Below are positions 1 to 8,878 of a DNA stretch of 64,000 nucleotides, piece by piece. The stretch spans positions 496,001-560,000 of the forward strand of contig NZ_CP132294.1 of NCBI RefSeq assembly GCF_030734285.1. The letters run 5' to 3'. Position 1 is the first letter of the stretch; each line of letters begins with the position of its first letter. Source of the stretch: Natronococcus sp. AD-5. GTDB lineage: Archaea > Halobacteriota > Halobacteria > Halobacteriales > Natrialbaceae. The translations under genes were made by a program, and so were the position numbers. The notes under the pieces are model-generated. The model ran no database searches and was not told the DNA's origin. It saw only the letters and a program-made list of their open reading frames with translations.

Positions 1-3
1 GTC

Positions 4-981
4 TCAGGTCCAGCGGTCCAGGCCGGTCTGGGTGACGCACTCTTCGATCCGCTCGAAGCTCCGTTCGACTTCGCCGGCGGCGACGCCCCACTCGTCGGTG
101 ACGTACGCTCTCGCGGCCTCGAGATCCGGCTCGAGCGACGTCTCGAACGCGTAGTCGTCGCTCACGTCGGGATCGCGAAACAGCTGTCGGACCCGGTCGC
201 CGTACTCGACCGCGTCCCCGCGGGCCTCGAGCACGCTCCAGAGGTCGCCGCGCTCGGTGATCTCGGCGATCGCCGTCTTCGGGCCGATGCCGGAGACGCC
301 CTCGTTGAAGTCCGTCCCGATGAGGATCGCGGCGTCGATCAGCTGCTCGAGGGTGAGGTCGTGGCGGGCGAGCGTCGCCTCGAGGTCCATGAGTTCGGGA
401 TCGCCCTTGCTCGTCAGCTGTCGCAGCGTCAGCGGTGCGCCGAAGAGCAGCGCGTCGTAGTCCTCCGAGCCGACGTAGTCGGCGTCGCCGCGCCTGACCA
501 TGTGGGCGGCCTGGGCCTCGCCCTCGGCGGGGGCCTCGACGATCGGCACGTCGAGCAGCTCGAGCAGCTCCCGGCTCGTCTCCTGGATCGTCGGCGTCAG
601 CCGCTGCGTGCGGGACTCGAGCCGGGCGATGGCGACCTCGTCGCCCTCCTCGCGGGCGGTCTCGAGCTGGTCCTCGTAGCTCCGGCGCTGTTCGCGACGG
701 GACTCGATCTCGTCTTCTTTCAGCTGGGAGGGGCCGCCGTCGAAGACCATCACCGGCGTCACGTCGTGTTCGAAAAAGCGCGAAATTCCCTGGACGATCC
801 CGATGAGGTTCGCGACTTCGGTGCCGTCGGCGGTCGTGTACTTGTCGCTGGCCGTCCACTTGACGGTCGTCGTCAGGTACCGGTAGAGCCAGTTGTGAGC
901 GTCGACGGCGATGACGCCCTCGATCTCGTCGAACGGCACCTCCTCGATGACCGCGATGTCCCGCAGTGCAGCGTTACCCAT
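4..981 (-). CDS. fen: Flap endonuclease 1 (FEN1/XPG family)
   Basis: Structure-specific nuclease that removes 5' flaps during Okazaki fragment maturation and repair. The 325-aa length is normal for archaeal FEN1. The N domain shows [11 protein letters not shown] and MVFDGG. The I domain shows EGEAQAAHM and [11 protein letters not shown], and the helix-hairpin-helix region shows [16 protein letters not shown]. Several acidic metal-binding residues of the family are therefore visible. The C-terminus ends in QTGLDRW, which fits the PCNA-binding PIP box (QxxLxxW/F). The start was set at MGNAALRD, the usual family N-terminus; an in-frame upstream extension of 37 residues is arginine-rich and unlike the family. 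Single gene, not obviously in an operon. Confidence 0.95.
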   Translation of the reverse strand: MGNAALRDIAVIEEVPFDEIEGVIAVDAHNWLYRYLTTTVKWTASDKYTTADGTEVANLIGIVQGISRFFEHDVTPVMVFDGGPSQLKEDEIESRREQRRSYEDQLETAREEGDEVAIARLESRTQRLTPTIQETSRELLELLDVPIVEAPAEGEAQAAHMVRRGDADYVGSEDYDALLFGAPLTLRQLTSKGDPELMDLEATLARHDLTLEQLIDAAILIGTDFNEGVSGIGPKTAIAEITERGDLWSVLEARGDAVEYGDRVRQLFRDPDVSDDYAFETSLEPDLEAARAYVTDEWGVAAGEVERSFERIEECVTQTGLDRWT

Positions 982-1376
982 TACCGGCCCTTCGTGGGTC
1001 TCGGATTTGAATCGTTGGCTTCTGCTTCCCGCTCGAGATTCTGACGCTAAACGAGGGGCCTCTTCGGTCGGGCCTCTTCGCGGCGGGACCACGCGCTCGG
1101 TCCGAGAGTATCACCGTGATCGCGGCTCTCGAGAACGGCGTCGTGATCACCGACTTCGAGAACGACGACTCGCACGAACGCACGGGATTCCACGCCCTCC
1201 CCAGCCGACTCGCTCGCGTTCGCGAACGCTCGCTCGTCCCTCGCGGTTCGAGTCGCGTCTCGCTGCCGCTCGCCGCGACACTGCGCGCCGGCGAGCCGAT
1301 CGAGCAGTCCGCCACGATCGAACGGTCCGCCGGTTCCTGCTCGCCGGTTCCGGTCCGCTGGATCCAGCCCGTCGTT
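982..1376. other. Intergenic region without a supported gene
   Basis: Separates fen from the acetyltransferase gene, both on the minus strand. Overlapping open frames on both strands are arginine- and serine-rich and look like GC-bias artefacts. It must hold the fen promoter. I see no RNA fold or repeat that I can defend. Confidence 0.5.
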
Positions 1377-1949
1377 TCACCCGTCACGTGGCCGGTCGCT
1401 CGTCGCGCGATCCCGTTCCGGGGGTCCGCGGCCGACTCTCGACTCGAGGAATGCCACTTCCTCGCTCGAGAGGTCGCGGTCGCGAAACTCCTCGAGGCCG
1501 GCCCGGTAGCGGTCGCGTCTCGAGGAGTCGTCGCTCGACTCGTCGGCGGGTGTGGGGTACTCGAGGATCAGTTCGGCGATTCCGGTCGTCTCGCCGGTGT
1601 AGCCGAAGCCGGCCCGGTAGAGCGCCTCGTAGGCGAACGGGTTGTTGACCGCGATGCGGAGCCGGTCGTACCCCCGCTCGGCGGCCCGATCGCGGACGTG
1701 GCGGACGAGCTCCGGGCCGATTCCGTCGCCGCGACGGTCTCGAGCGACGGTGACGTAGCGCAGCCAGAGGGTCTTCTCGTCCGTCCGGTCCTCGTTGAAC
1801 GCGACGGCCGCGACGACCGTTCCGCGTTCGTCTCGAGCGACCGCCTTCCCCGTGTTCGTCATAACGAACTTCCCGGCGTAGCTGAACCGCTCGTGGTCGA
1901 GACGCAGTTTCGGTCCGTCGGGCGGCCACCCCAGCAGTTCGTACTCCAC
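1377..1949 (-). CDS. GNAT family N-acetyltransferase
   Basis: Predicted acetyl-CoA-dependent acetyltransferase of unknown substrate, 190 aa. The GNAT core is visible: a beta strand WLRYVTVARDRRGDGIGPEL carries the Q/RxxGxG/A-type acetyl-CoA loop (RRGDGIG). It is followed by the helix before RIAVNNPFAYEALYRAGF, a typical motif B. The acidic C-terminal tail of about 50 residues after the core is probably flexible. Start at MEYELLGW. Its promoter lies in the short gap to the divergent membrane-protein gene. Cytoplasmic; substrate cannot be inferred. Confidence 0.85.
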   Translation of the reverse strand: MEYELLGWPPDGPKLRLDHERFSYAGKFVMTNTGKAVARDERGTVVAAVAFNEDRTDEKTLWLRYVTVARDRRGDGIGPELVRHVRDRAAERGYDRLRIAVNNPFAYEALYRAGFGYTGETTGIAELILEYPTPADESSDDSSRRDRYRAGLEEFRDRDLSSEEVAFLESRVGRGPPERDRATSDRPRDG

Positions 1950-2067
1950 ACTCGTCGTTCACGTTCCGGCTACTAAGAGCCACGTATCGGCACCGACCGT
2001 TCGCGACTCGGCGGATTAGACGTTCCGGGTGGGTTTTTTGCCGTTGTTCGTGGGAGCAACGCTCGCC

Positions 2068-2619
2068 ATGAGCACCGAACAAAGCGAGACGGCCGCGACC
2101 GGTATCGGAGGGGGCGCCGGGTGGGTACTCGGCGGCGCAGTCGGCGGTGCGATCGGCGCCGCCGCGTTCGGGGCGCTCATCTGGGCCCTGAATCCGGAAG
2201 TCGTCCAAGCTGCGATTCCGGCGATTTACGGACTGGCATCCGTCGGCGTCGTCGGATGGACGATCCACATCGTCCACGGGATCGTGCTCGGCCTGCTCTT
2301 CGGCTACCTCGTCACGCGCGAGTTCATCCTCGGAACCCTGCGGATGACCGTCGAAACCGACGCGCTCTCGCGAACCGGCGTCTGGATCCGCGTCGTCGCC
2401 GCGGGATTCGTCTTCGGGCTGGCGATCTGGGCGATCCTCCCCGTGCTCGTCCTCCCGGCCTGGGTCGAGGCCCTCGGCGCGGACCCGGCCGGCGAGTTCC
2501 CCGTCTTCGCCGTCGAGAGTCTCGTCGGCCACCTCCTGTACGGGACCGTTTTGGGACTCGTCTTCGCCACCATGGTCGACCTGACCGACCGGCTGGCGAC
2601 GTCGCCGCTCGAGGAGTGA
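2068..2619 (+). CDS. Haloarchaeal four-helix membrane protein, function unknown
   Basis: A 183-aa membrane protein with a Gly/Ala-rich first segment (about residues 10-40) and three further hydrophobic segments near 55-85, 110-140 and 155-175. I chose the start at MSTEQSE because the upstream in-frame part reads as leader sequence. It resembles small haloarchaeal conserved membrane proteins, but I recognise no named family or catalytic residues. It ends just before a small winged-helix gene and may be independently transcribed. Confidence 0.7.
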   Translation: MSTEQSETAATGIGGGAGWVLGGAVGGAIGAAAFGALIWALNPEVVQAAIPAIYGLASVGVVGWTIHIVHGIVLGLLFGYLVTREFILGTLRMTVETDALSRTGVWIRVVAAGFVFGLAIWAILPVLVLPAWVEALGADPAGEFPVFAVESLVGHLLYGTVLGLVFATMVDLTDRLATSPLEE

Positions 2620-2686
2620 GACGGCCGAAGGGTAGCGAATGCAAGGCAAGGCATAACCAATGGTTCGAGTGTGGATTACCGTGCGA

Positions 2687-3055
2687 ATGGATGACAAACG
2701 GTCCGCCCCGGATCGATCCCGCGCCGATCGGGACACGATCGACGACGCGTTCTCCGTGCTCCGAGACCAGGATCGTCGGTACGCGCTGTACTTTCTGCTG
2801 GAGCACGAGACCGCGTCGCTAGAGGAGATCGCCGACGTCGTCACCGGCTGGACGCGAGCGTCGGAGTACGGGATGGCCGGCCGGAATACCCGGGACCGGG
2901 TCCACGCGGATCTACTGCACCGACACGTTCCAGCGATGGTAGCGGCCGACGTCGTCGGGTACGACGAGGAGACGGATACCCTCTCGTTCGCCCCGTGTCC
3001 GCCGGCGACGCGATCGTTCGTTCGACTGGCCTGTCTCGCCGAAACGGATTCCTGA
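2687..3055 (+). CDS. Small winged-helix regulator, DUF7344-like
   Basis: A 122-aa protein whose first half (DAFSVLRDQDRRYALYFLLE) matches the helix-rich start of the haloarchaeal DUF7344 winged helix. It continues with a turn helix (LEEIADVVTGW) and the conserved ending DLLHRHVPAMVAADVVGYDE. Such proteins are thought to act as small transcriptional regulators. The start was placed at MDDKRSAP, since the preceding nine residues (with a GTG) are not typical. The DICT gene follows 40 bp downstream on the same strand, so the two are probably co-transcribed sensory genes. Confidence 0.8.
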   Translation: MDDKRSAPDRSRADRDTIDDAFSVLRDQDRRYALYFLLEHETASLEEIADVVTGWTRASEYGMAGRNTRDRVHADLLHRHVPAMVAADVVGYDEETDTLSFAPCPPATRSFVRLACLAETDS

Positions 3056-3095
3056 CCATGTCCGGTGGAGTCGCCACGAGAGCGAAAGGGATTCG

Positions 3096-3863
3096 ATGAC
3101 CCTTCGCGAGTTCCTCGATCGGTTCGAGCGAACCCGACGAACGATCACCGTGTACGCACCCGTCCCCCAACCCGATATCGTCGAACAGTTCGAGATTAGG
3201 ACCGTCTCCGTCACGCACACCCCCCTTCCGAAGGTAGCACGGGACGAGGGTTTTCTCGTCATTCGGGACGAAGACGGGTTCGCCGCCTCGATCGGTATCG
3301 AGGAGGTTCGCGAGTTCCTCGAGCCGCCGATCTACCGGCCGTGGGACGAGGCGTTCGCCGACGCGGAGTACCGGATCCTGCTCGAGATCCTCGACGACAC
3401 GGTGTGGTACTCCCTCGAGCGTCGCCAGCTCCTGGCGACGAGCCGGGAGATCGAGAACCGGGCGTGGCGCGTCGGCGAGGGGACGCTTCACGTCGGCTTC
3501 CAGCGACTGTCGCTACTGCGCCACCAGCTCCCGATCTACGAGCGGCTGGCCGAGGAGACGGACCTCGAGATCCACGTTTACGGAGGGGCCGACGACTCGT
3601 CCGCGAACCCCGACGGGATGACGATCCACGTCGTCGACGGCGCCGACGAGCGCGGTGACGACGACGGTTCGGACGACTCCGGACCCGACGGCGACGAGAT
3701 CGGCGATTTCTGGCTGCTCGCGTTCGACGGCGGCGGCGACGAGCGGCAGGCCTGCGCACTGCTCGCCGAAGAGCGGAATCCCGACGAGTTCGCCGGCTTC
3801 TGGACCTACGACCCCGCCGTCGTCGACGAAATCGTGACGTACCTCGAGCGGACGTACTGGTAA
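3096..3863 (+). CDS. DICT sensory domain protein
   Basis: A 255-aa protein that opens with MTLREFLDRFERTRRTITVY and keeps the DICT-like body: a VRDEDGF-type strand and an EVREFLEPPIYRPWDEA region. A helix-turn region follows around residues 110-150 (SREIENRAWRVGEGTLHVGF). The C-terminal half has an Asp/Gly-rich linker (about 195-215) and a final globular stretch FWLLAFDGG to YLERTYW. DICT domains are associated with light- or nucleotide-linked sensing; the ligand here is unknown. It probably forms a unit with the preceding winged-helix gene. Confidence 0.8.
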   Translation: MTLREFLDRFERTRRTITVYAPVPQPDIVEQFEIRTVSVTHTPLPKVARDEGFLVIRDEDGFAASIGIEEVREFLEPPIYRPWDEAFADAEYRILLEILDDTVWYSLERRQLLATSREIENRAWRVGEGTLHVGFQRLSLLRHQLPIYERLAEETDLEIHVYGGADDSSANPDGMTIHVVDGADERGDDDGSDDSGPDGDEIGDFWLLAFDGGGDERQACALLAEERNPDEFAGFWTYDPAVVDEIVTYLERTYW

Positions 3864-3981
3864 ACGCGACCGAACGTCCACCGCGACCAGGACGACCCAC
3901 CGACGCTCCGAGCCGGCGAGTTCCGCCCTCTGGACCGGGTTATCGCGCGGTTTTCCTTCGGATCTCCCGTACGCCGACGCG

Positions 3982-4164
3982 ATGACGTATGGCGAGCTAC
4001 TCGAGCGCGAACCCGGAGACGACCACGACGAGATCGAACTCGAGTGGCTCGTCCCGAGCGCGGAGTCCGACGAAGAGACCGAGGAGGGGGCCGCTCCGGC
4101 GTACCCGTTTTTCCGAGCGAGGGTCCTTCCGCCGCGGATCGGCGATCAGAACCGATTTCGCTAG
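3982..4164 (+). CDS. Short acidic hypothetical protein
   Basis: A 60-residue open frame starting MTYGELLERE with a very acidic middle (ESDEETEEG) and a basic tail. Composition fits a haloarchaeal protein, but there is no recognisable domain and the C-terminus looks abrupt, so it could be a truncated gene. It lies in a gene-poor gap between the DICT gene and the HalOD1 gene. Weak call. Confidence 0.35.
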   Translation: MTYGELLEREPGDDHDEIELEWLVPSAESDEETEEGAAPAYPFFRARVLPPRIGDQNRFR

Positions 4165-4370
4165 CACTGAGTCATCGCTGATTTTCGTATCTGAATTAAC
4201 TGCGTTACCCTGGACTGTATTCTTACTACCTTCCCAGAGGACAGCGTCTTTTCGCGTCACACTCTCGTTCCTGCGCGAAATCGTTACGCCTATACTATTA
4301 TCCGTTGTACCTTCGAACTTATACCGCAACCACCAGAAAACATTTATTAACGGATCGGTGACTCTCTCCC

Positions 4371-4664
4371 GTGTCCTCAGCGTTTCACGAGCAACCAACC
4401 AACAGCGCTCCCGACTTCCTCGAAGCCATCGTCGACCAGGTGGCCGAACTCGAGGACGCCTCCCCAATCGAACTCGAACCACCCCTCTACAGTGCTATCG
4501 ACACCGAGGCTCTGGATCGGCTCTTCCGCTCCGTCGACGGTCGGGGCTGCGTGGTGTTCGAGTGGCTCGGTTACGAGATCACAGCGTATCAGAGCGGCCA
4601 GGTGACCGTCTTCGATCCACCCCGTGATACGGACCGTTCCGCGTCCGAGGAGAGATCCGAGTAG
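4371..4664 (+). CDS. HalOD1 output-domain protein
   Basis: A 97-aa stand-alone HalOD1 domain, a haloarchaeal output module often linked to two-component signalling. The pattern PPLYSAIDTEALDRLF, then GCVVFEWLGYEITAY, then VTVFDPP is the family signature. GTG start: a TATA-like element (catttattaac, near 4338-4348) lies about 26 bp before the presumed transcription start, giving an almost leaderless message. A small membrane-peptide gene follows 18 bp downstream. Confidence 0.85.
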   Translation: MSSAFHEQPTNSAPDFLEAIVDQVAELEDASPIELEPPLYSAIDTEALDRLFRSVDGRGCVVFEWLGYEITAYQSGQVTVFDPPRDTDRSASEERSE

Positions 4665-4682
4665 CGCCGTCGCCCAGGAATT

Positions 4683-4853
4683 ATGCGTTTTGCTCGGTTC
4701 GCGGAACGGGTTCGACGACCGGAGACGATAGGCGACTACGGGTTCGACGGCGAATCCGAGACGGAGCCGCCGGACTCCGATCCGGCCAACCTCGTCGTGA
4801 TCGTGGCGACCGGCGTCGCCGTGGTCGCAGGCCCCGTCGCCTCGCTCGAGTGA
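4683..4853 (+). CDS. Small protein with one C-terminal membrane segment
   Basis: A 56-residue frame starting MRFARFAERVRRPETIG. An acidic stretch (GESETEPPDSDP) leads into a hydrophobic helix LVVIVATGVAVVAGPVASL at the very end, a typical tail-anchored layout. It sits 18 bp after the HalOD1 gene on the same strand, which suggests co-transcription. Function unknown. It is short, so the call rests on composition and context. Confidence 0.5.
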   Translation: MRFARFAERVRRPETIGDYGFDGESETEPPDSDPANLVVIVATGVAVVAGPVASLE

Positions 4854-4878
4854 ACCCTCATCACTCCCGGCGCGGGCG

Positions 4879-5682
4879 TCACGCGGTGGAGTCGACGAAC
4901 TCCTCGAGGACGCGAGTGAAGCGGTCGGCCTCCTCGAGGAACGGACAGTGGCCGCTGTCCTCGAACACCTCGAATTCGGCGTCCGGTAACAGCTCGGCGA
5001 CGTATTCGACGGCTGCGACGCTCCGCCACTTTTCGTCGGCACCGGCACAGACCAGCGTCGGAACGTCGATACCGGGCAACACCTCGCGGTAATCCCGCAT
5101 CGTGTAGTCGAAGACGATCGCGCTTTTGATCGGCGGCGGGACTCGCGTCGCTTCGTCGAACGCCATCGTCCGCGTCTCGCTCGAGACGGGGTCCTTGAAA
5201 ATCCGTTCGAGGATCGATTCGATGAGACTCGAGTGATCCGTCTGAGCGAGCTCGAGGACGCTCGTCAGTCGCGACAGATCGGTGCTCCCGTGTTCGTAGT
5301 CTTCCCACTGGAACGCTGCTGCCGTCATGTCGACGACTACGAGCCCTCGCAATCGATCCGTCCCGAACTGGTCGACGTACTCCCACGCGACGGATGCGCC
5401 CATCGACCACCCGACCAATACGACGTCGTCGAGGTCCAGCTGCCGGAGAACGGAGTGCACGTCTCGAGCGTACTGGGCCACCGTGTGCCCCGTTTCCGTC
5501 TTCGACGATCGGCCGTGACCCCGGAAATCGAGGGCGATCGGCCGGTACGGTTCCGAGAGGCCCGACAGTTGCGGTCTGAAGAACCGAAGGCCGGCCATCA
5601 CGCCGTGTAGGAACACGATCGGCGTTCCTTCGGTGCGGCCTTCGACGTAGAGGTCTGCTCCATCGGCGCTGACGTACGGCAT
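4879..5682 (-). CDS. Alpha/beta-fold hydrolase
   Basis: A 267-aa hydrolase of the alpha/beta fold, substrate unknown. The oxyanion region is VFLHGVMAG, the nucleophile elbow is GWSMGAS, and the acid/base pair fits CAGADEKW (Asp) and DSGHCPFLEE (His), so the catalytic triad is complete. Start at MPYVSADGADLY; the 15 upstream in-frame residues are basic and not part of the family. The gene is convergent with the small plus-strand genes to its left. Closest in style to haloperoxidase-like or meta-cleavage-type hydrolases. Confidence 0.9.
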   Translation of the reverse strand: MPYVSADGADLYVEGRTEGTPIVFLHGVMAGLRFFRPQLSGLSEPYRPIALDFRGHGRSSKTETGHTVAQYARDVHSVLRQLDLDDVVLVGWSMGASVAWEYVDQFGTDRLRGLVVVDMTAAAFQWEDYEHGSTDLSRLTSVLELAQTDHSSLIESILERIFKDPVSSETRTMAFDEATRVPPPIKSAIVFDYTMRDYREVLPGIDVPTLVCAGADEKWRSVAAVEYVAELLPDAEFEVFEDSGHCPFLEEADRFTRVLEEFVDSTA

Positions 5683-5823
5683 GGCGACGCGTTTTCGACT
5701 CCCATCGAGATAAAACGAGCAGGTCATAGCGGATCGTCTCCGCGGAACTCGCGGACGTCGAAGATACTACTTCACCCACCTGCTGCGATATTTCACGCTC
5801 GCGAGGTTACTTGCGCGAAACTA

Positions 5824-5894
5824 TGCGCGGACCGGGATTTGAACCCGGGCCATGAGCTTGGAAGGCTCAGGTCCTACCACTAGACCATCCGCGC
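5824..5894 (-). tRNA. tRNA-Gly (anticodon TCC)
   Basis: A 71-nt cloverleaf on the minus strand. The acceptor stem GCGCGGA pairs with TCCGCGC, with discriminator A. The D arm contains GGTCTAGTGGTAGGAC. The anticodon stem TGAGC/GCTCA encloses CTTCCAA, giving anticodon TCC (glycine, GGA codons). The T arm is GGGTTCAAATCCC. CCA is not encoded. No intron. Confidence 0.97.
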
Positions 5895-5960
5895 GCACTC
5901 TCCGATTTCCGCTCCTCGTTTAAGGCTCTTCCTTTTCGACTCGAGCGGTGTAACTCCTCC

Positions 5961-6629
5961 TCAGATCTCGGCGTCGGGCTCCGAACCGGCCACCGTCGCG
6001 TAACAGTTCCCGCTCGAGAGCTCACACTCGACCAGTTCGAGGTCGCTCGCCTCGAGGTCGGCGTCGAACTCGTCGGGCGCGTAGATGTGGTAGAAGCGAC
6101 CGACGGTGTCGCCGCCGGGAAGGGTCCACTCGACCGTCGTGTCGATCCCCTCCGTCTCGTCGAAGCGGTCGTGGGCGGTCGACCAGGCGCTGACGAGCGC
6201 CCGTCCGCCGGGGGCGAGCACGCGAGCGAGTTCGTCGAGGCTGTCACGGCGGGCTGCCCGCGTCGGCAGGTGGTGCAGCGTCGCGACGTAGACGGCGAGG
6301 TCGACGACGTCGTCGGCCAGCGGGAGGGTCGCGGCATCAGCCTGGACCAGCGACACGTCGAACTCGCGCTCGAGCGCTCGTTCTCGGCCCGCCTCGAGCA
6401 GTCCGCGACTCACGTCGAGGCCGACGACGCGCTCGAGGCCCGCATCGGCCAGCAGTTCGGCGTGGCGGCAGTTGCCACAGCCGAGATCGAGACCGACGGA
6501 GCCGCCGCGAGCGGGCGCCTCGTGCTCCCGGACGAAGCGCTCGACTTCGGGCCAGGCGTACTCGCGCGTCGAGGCGAAGTGACTCGCGATGCGGTCGTAC
6601 GTCTCCCGGACGGCGGTTCGGCGGTCCAT
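5961..6629 (-). CDS. Trm9/ALKBH8-like class I SAM methyltransferase
   Basis: A 222-aa methyltransferase. The N-terminal YDRIASHFASTREYAWPEVE and the SAM motif LDLGCGNCRH closely follow the Trm9/ALKBH8 group, which methylates wobble-uridine side chains in tRNA. Further family traits are VATLHHLPT after motif II and GRFYHIYAPDEF near the C-terminus. Start at MDRRTAVRE. In eukaryotes the partner is Trm112; a Trm112-like gene lies at 17425-17619 in this window. That pairing is inference. A generic small-molecule methyltransferase is the alternative. Confidence 0.8.
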   Translation of the reverse strand: MDRRTAVRETYDRIASHFASTREYAWPEVERFVREHEAPARGGSVGLDLGCGNCRHAELLADAGLERVVGLDVSRGLLEAGRERALEREFDVSLVQADAATLPLADDVVDLAVYVATLHHLPTRAARRDSLDELARVLAPGGRALVSAWSTAHDRFDETEGIDTTVEWTLPGGDTVGRFYHIYAPDEFDADLEASDLELVECELSSGNCYATVAGSEPDAEI

Positions 6630-6902
6630 CTCGGTCGACCCTCGAACGGGCGCGTGCAAAAACCGTTCGCTACGGATCGGTGTGCCGCCGACGAACCGCT
6701 GCGCGGCTTCGCGAACGCCTCGAGTCCACCGCGATACGGACGCGACGGTTCGGTCGAAAACTGATTGACTTGCTAGATATTAGCGGACGGGTAACGGATA
6801 CCACGATCGCTCGTGAGACTCGAACCGGGCGGCCGATATTTCGTATCGATGACTGGACGTGCGTTACGTTCATACGGCGGGAGTACCAAGCGACGGTACG
6901 GA

Positions 6903-7373
6903 ATGAGGCGCGAGCACTTCACGCTAGATGTCTGCAACGTCGACTGGGTTGAAACCGATGGCGAACCAGCGAAGCCGTCGGTATCGATCAACTGCACCGG
7001 CCCAGCGACGGACCTTCGCGAGCGCCTGACGGGCCCCGACGGCGAGGTTCTCGAGGGAAACGAGACCGACGCCGCGCTGCGACTGCAGGGGTCGCTCGAC
7101 GCGGATACCGACGGGGTCGTAAGCCTGGCCAACCGAACCACTGGCGAGTTCGTCCTCGAACTCAACGAGGAGGCCGACAACGTCCTGAAGTTCATCCGGG
7201 CCGCCCGCGGCTACGGGGAGGAGGAACCCGACGACGAGGGACGGTACGAGATCGAGATCCTGCTCGACGGCGACGAGTTCGTCAGTTACGATAAGCAGAC
7301 GTTCCTCGTCTACGACGAGGAGGGGAACCTCCTCCGGAAACACAGCCTGATTCCGAGCGGTATCGAACTGTAA
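6903..7373 (+). CDS. DUF5793-type haloarchaeal protein
   Basis: A 156-aa cytoplasmic protein starting MRREHFTLDVCNVDW, the usual start of a conserved haloarchaeal family I associate with DUF5793. It alternates beta-rich stretches: VSINCTGPATDLRERL, a residue-80s TGEFVLELN, and YEIEILLDGDEFVSYDKQ. There are no cofactor motifs. Upstream in-frame residues from 6813 are excluded because the family begins at MRR. Function unknown. Confidence 0.75.
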   Translation: MRREHFTLDVCNVDWVETDGEPAKPSVSINCTGPATDLRERLTGPDGEVLEGNETDAALRLQGSLDADTDGVVSLANRTTGEFVLELNEEADNVLKFIRAARGYGEEEPDDEGRYEIEILLDGDEFVSYDKQTFLVYDEEGNLLRKHSLIPSGIEL

Positions 7374-7398
7374 TCTCGTCGGGCGGAAACCGACCGGC

Positions 7399-7426
7399 AA
7401 TTATAAGTGATTTAGGCCCGCCTAAA
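7399..7426 (+). promoter_or_regulatory. TATA box with DtxR/IdeR-like operator
   Basis: A TATA element (aattataag, 7399-7407) is followed directly by a perfect dyad TTTAGGC-CC-GCCTAAA at 7411-7426. The half-site TTAGGC resembles boxes bound by DtxR/IdeR/SirR metal-dependent repressors. The dyad sits between TATA and the expected transcription start, the position for repression. It precedes the ABC ATPase gene at 7461. Confidence 0.7.
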
Positions 7427-7460
7427 CCGAATGTACGCCGGCAGACGCCGGTGAGTCGAT

Positions 7461-8633
7461 ATGGGGAACGGACAACTGCTCACGACGGCGGCCGACGAAA
7501 CGCGGCGGGAGTCTCCGTCCGCGCAATCGGCGGGCGACATCGTCCTCGAACTCGAGGACGTCGCGAAACGGTACGGCGACGAGACCGTGATCTCGGACCT
7601 CTCGCTCTCCGTCCGCGACGGCGAAATTCTCACGCTGCTCGGCCCGTCCGGCTGCGGGAAGACGACGACCCTGCGGCTCATCGCCGGACTCGAGAAACCG
7701 AACGGCGGCGGCATTCGCCTCCAGAACGATCCCGTCGCGGGGAACGGTCGGTTCGTCCCCGCGGAGGACCGCGGTATCGGAGTCGTCTTTCAAGAATTCG
7801 CCCTGTTTCCGCACCTCACGGCCCGGGAGAACGTCGCCTTCGGTCTCCAGGACTGGTCCGAGCCGAAGCGCGAGGCCCGCGTCGCCGAACTGCTCGAACT
7901 CGCCGGGCTCGAAGCGCACGGCGACGACTACCCGGACGAACTCTCGGGCGGGCAACAGCAGCGGATCGCGCTCGCCCGGTCGCTCGCCCCCGAACCGGAG
8001 ATGCTCCTGCTCGACGAACCCTTCTCGAACCTGGACGTCGATCTGCGCGTCGAGATGCGCGAGGAAGTTCGCCGGATCATCAAGCAAGCGGGCGTCACCG
8101 CCATCTCCGTCACGCACGACCAGGAGGAGGCGATGTCGATCTCCGACCGCGTCGCCGTGATGAACGACGGCAGCATCGAACAGATCGACACCCCCGAGCG
8201 GGTCTTCCAGCAGCCCGAGTCGCGGTTCGTCGCGGGCTTTCTGGGTCACGCCAGCTTCCTCTCGGGGGCCGTTCGCGGCGACCACGTCGACACCGCCCTC
8301 GGGCGGGTGCTCCGCGACGACGTCAACGGGCTCGCCGAACAGTACGACGGCACCACCGTCGACCTGCTCGTCAGGCCGGACGACGTGACCGCCTTCCCGG
8401 CCGAAGACGCCGACACGGACGCCGACGGCACGGTCGTCTATCGACGCTACCTCGGCCCGACCGTCCTCTACCGCGTCGAACTCGACACCGGCGAGACCAT
8501 CGAGTGCATGCACAACCACTCCGACCGGATCGGCCTGGACGAACGGGTCGCCGTTCGCGTCACCGCCGACCACGAACTCGCCTGGTTCCCGGCCGGCCAG
8601 CGGACCAGAAACCCGTCGGTCGCTTCGGACTGA
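7461..8633 (+). CDS. ABC transporter ATP-binding protein, probable iron import type
   Basis: A 390-aa ATPase of the MalK/FbpC/PotA group. Walker A is GPSGCGKTT (residues 61-69), the signature is LSGGQ (161-165), Walker B is MLLLDEP (181-187), and the H-loop is VTHDQ. Residues of about 260-380 form a C-terminal TOBE-like regulatory region. A metal-repressor-like operator lies just upstream, suggesting regulation by iron or manganese. No permease or binding-protein gene adjoins it, so it must energise a permease encoded elsewhere. The exact substrate is inference. Confidence 0.88.
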   Translation: MGNGQLLTTAADETRRESPSAQSAGDIVLELEDVAKRYGDETVISDLSLSVRDGEILTLLGPSGCGKTTTLRLIAGLEKPNGGGIRLQNDPVAGNGRFVPAEDRGIGVVFQEFALFPHLTARENVAFGLQDWSEPKREARVAELLELAGLEAHGDDYPDELSGGQQQRIALARSLAPEPEMLLLDEPFSNLDVDLRVEMREEVRRIIKQAGVTAISVTHDQEEAMSISDRVAVMNDGSIEQIDTPERVFQQPESRFVAGFLGHASFLSGAVRGDHVDTALGRVLRDDVNGLAEQYDGTTVDLLVRPDDVTAFPAEDADTDADGTVVYRRYLGPTVLYRVELDTGETIECMHNHSDRIGLDERVAVRVTADHELAWFPAGQRTRNPSVASD

Positions 8634-8695
8634 TCCGTCCCGTCCTACGCTCGTTGTCGCTTCACCGTCTCTCGAGCCAGCGCGGCGGATCCCTG

Positions 8696-8809
8696 ATGCG
8701 GTTCGCCGTCCTCGAACTCGTCGCCGCGCTGGCGTTCGGCGGCTGGATCCTCGCTCCCGCCGGCGATTTGCGTCTCACAGACGACGGACGGAACGAATCG
8801 TCCGACTGA
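8696..8809 (+). CDS. Possible 37-aa membrane peptide
   Basis: ATG-started frame MRFAVLELVAALAFGGWILA followed by a short acidic tail. It has one hydrophobic helix, and it lies 62 bp after the ABC ATPase gene on the same strand. No strong ribosome site is seen. It could be a genuine small membrane peptide or chance. Confidence 0.3.
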   Translation: MRFAVLELVAALAFGGWILAPAGDLRLTDDGRNESSD

Positions 8810-8878
8810 GCGCCCCTATCCGGCTTTGCGACCGTTCGGCACACAACGCTTAAATCGAAACCGTTCGTACACGCGCCT

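Noticed and set aside
1116-1976. Plus-strand frame across the fen/acetyltransferase gap
   Set aside because: It overlaps the well-supported acetyltransferase gene antisense, and its unique part is Arg/Ser-rich without a domain.
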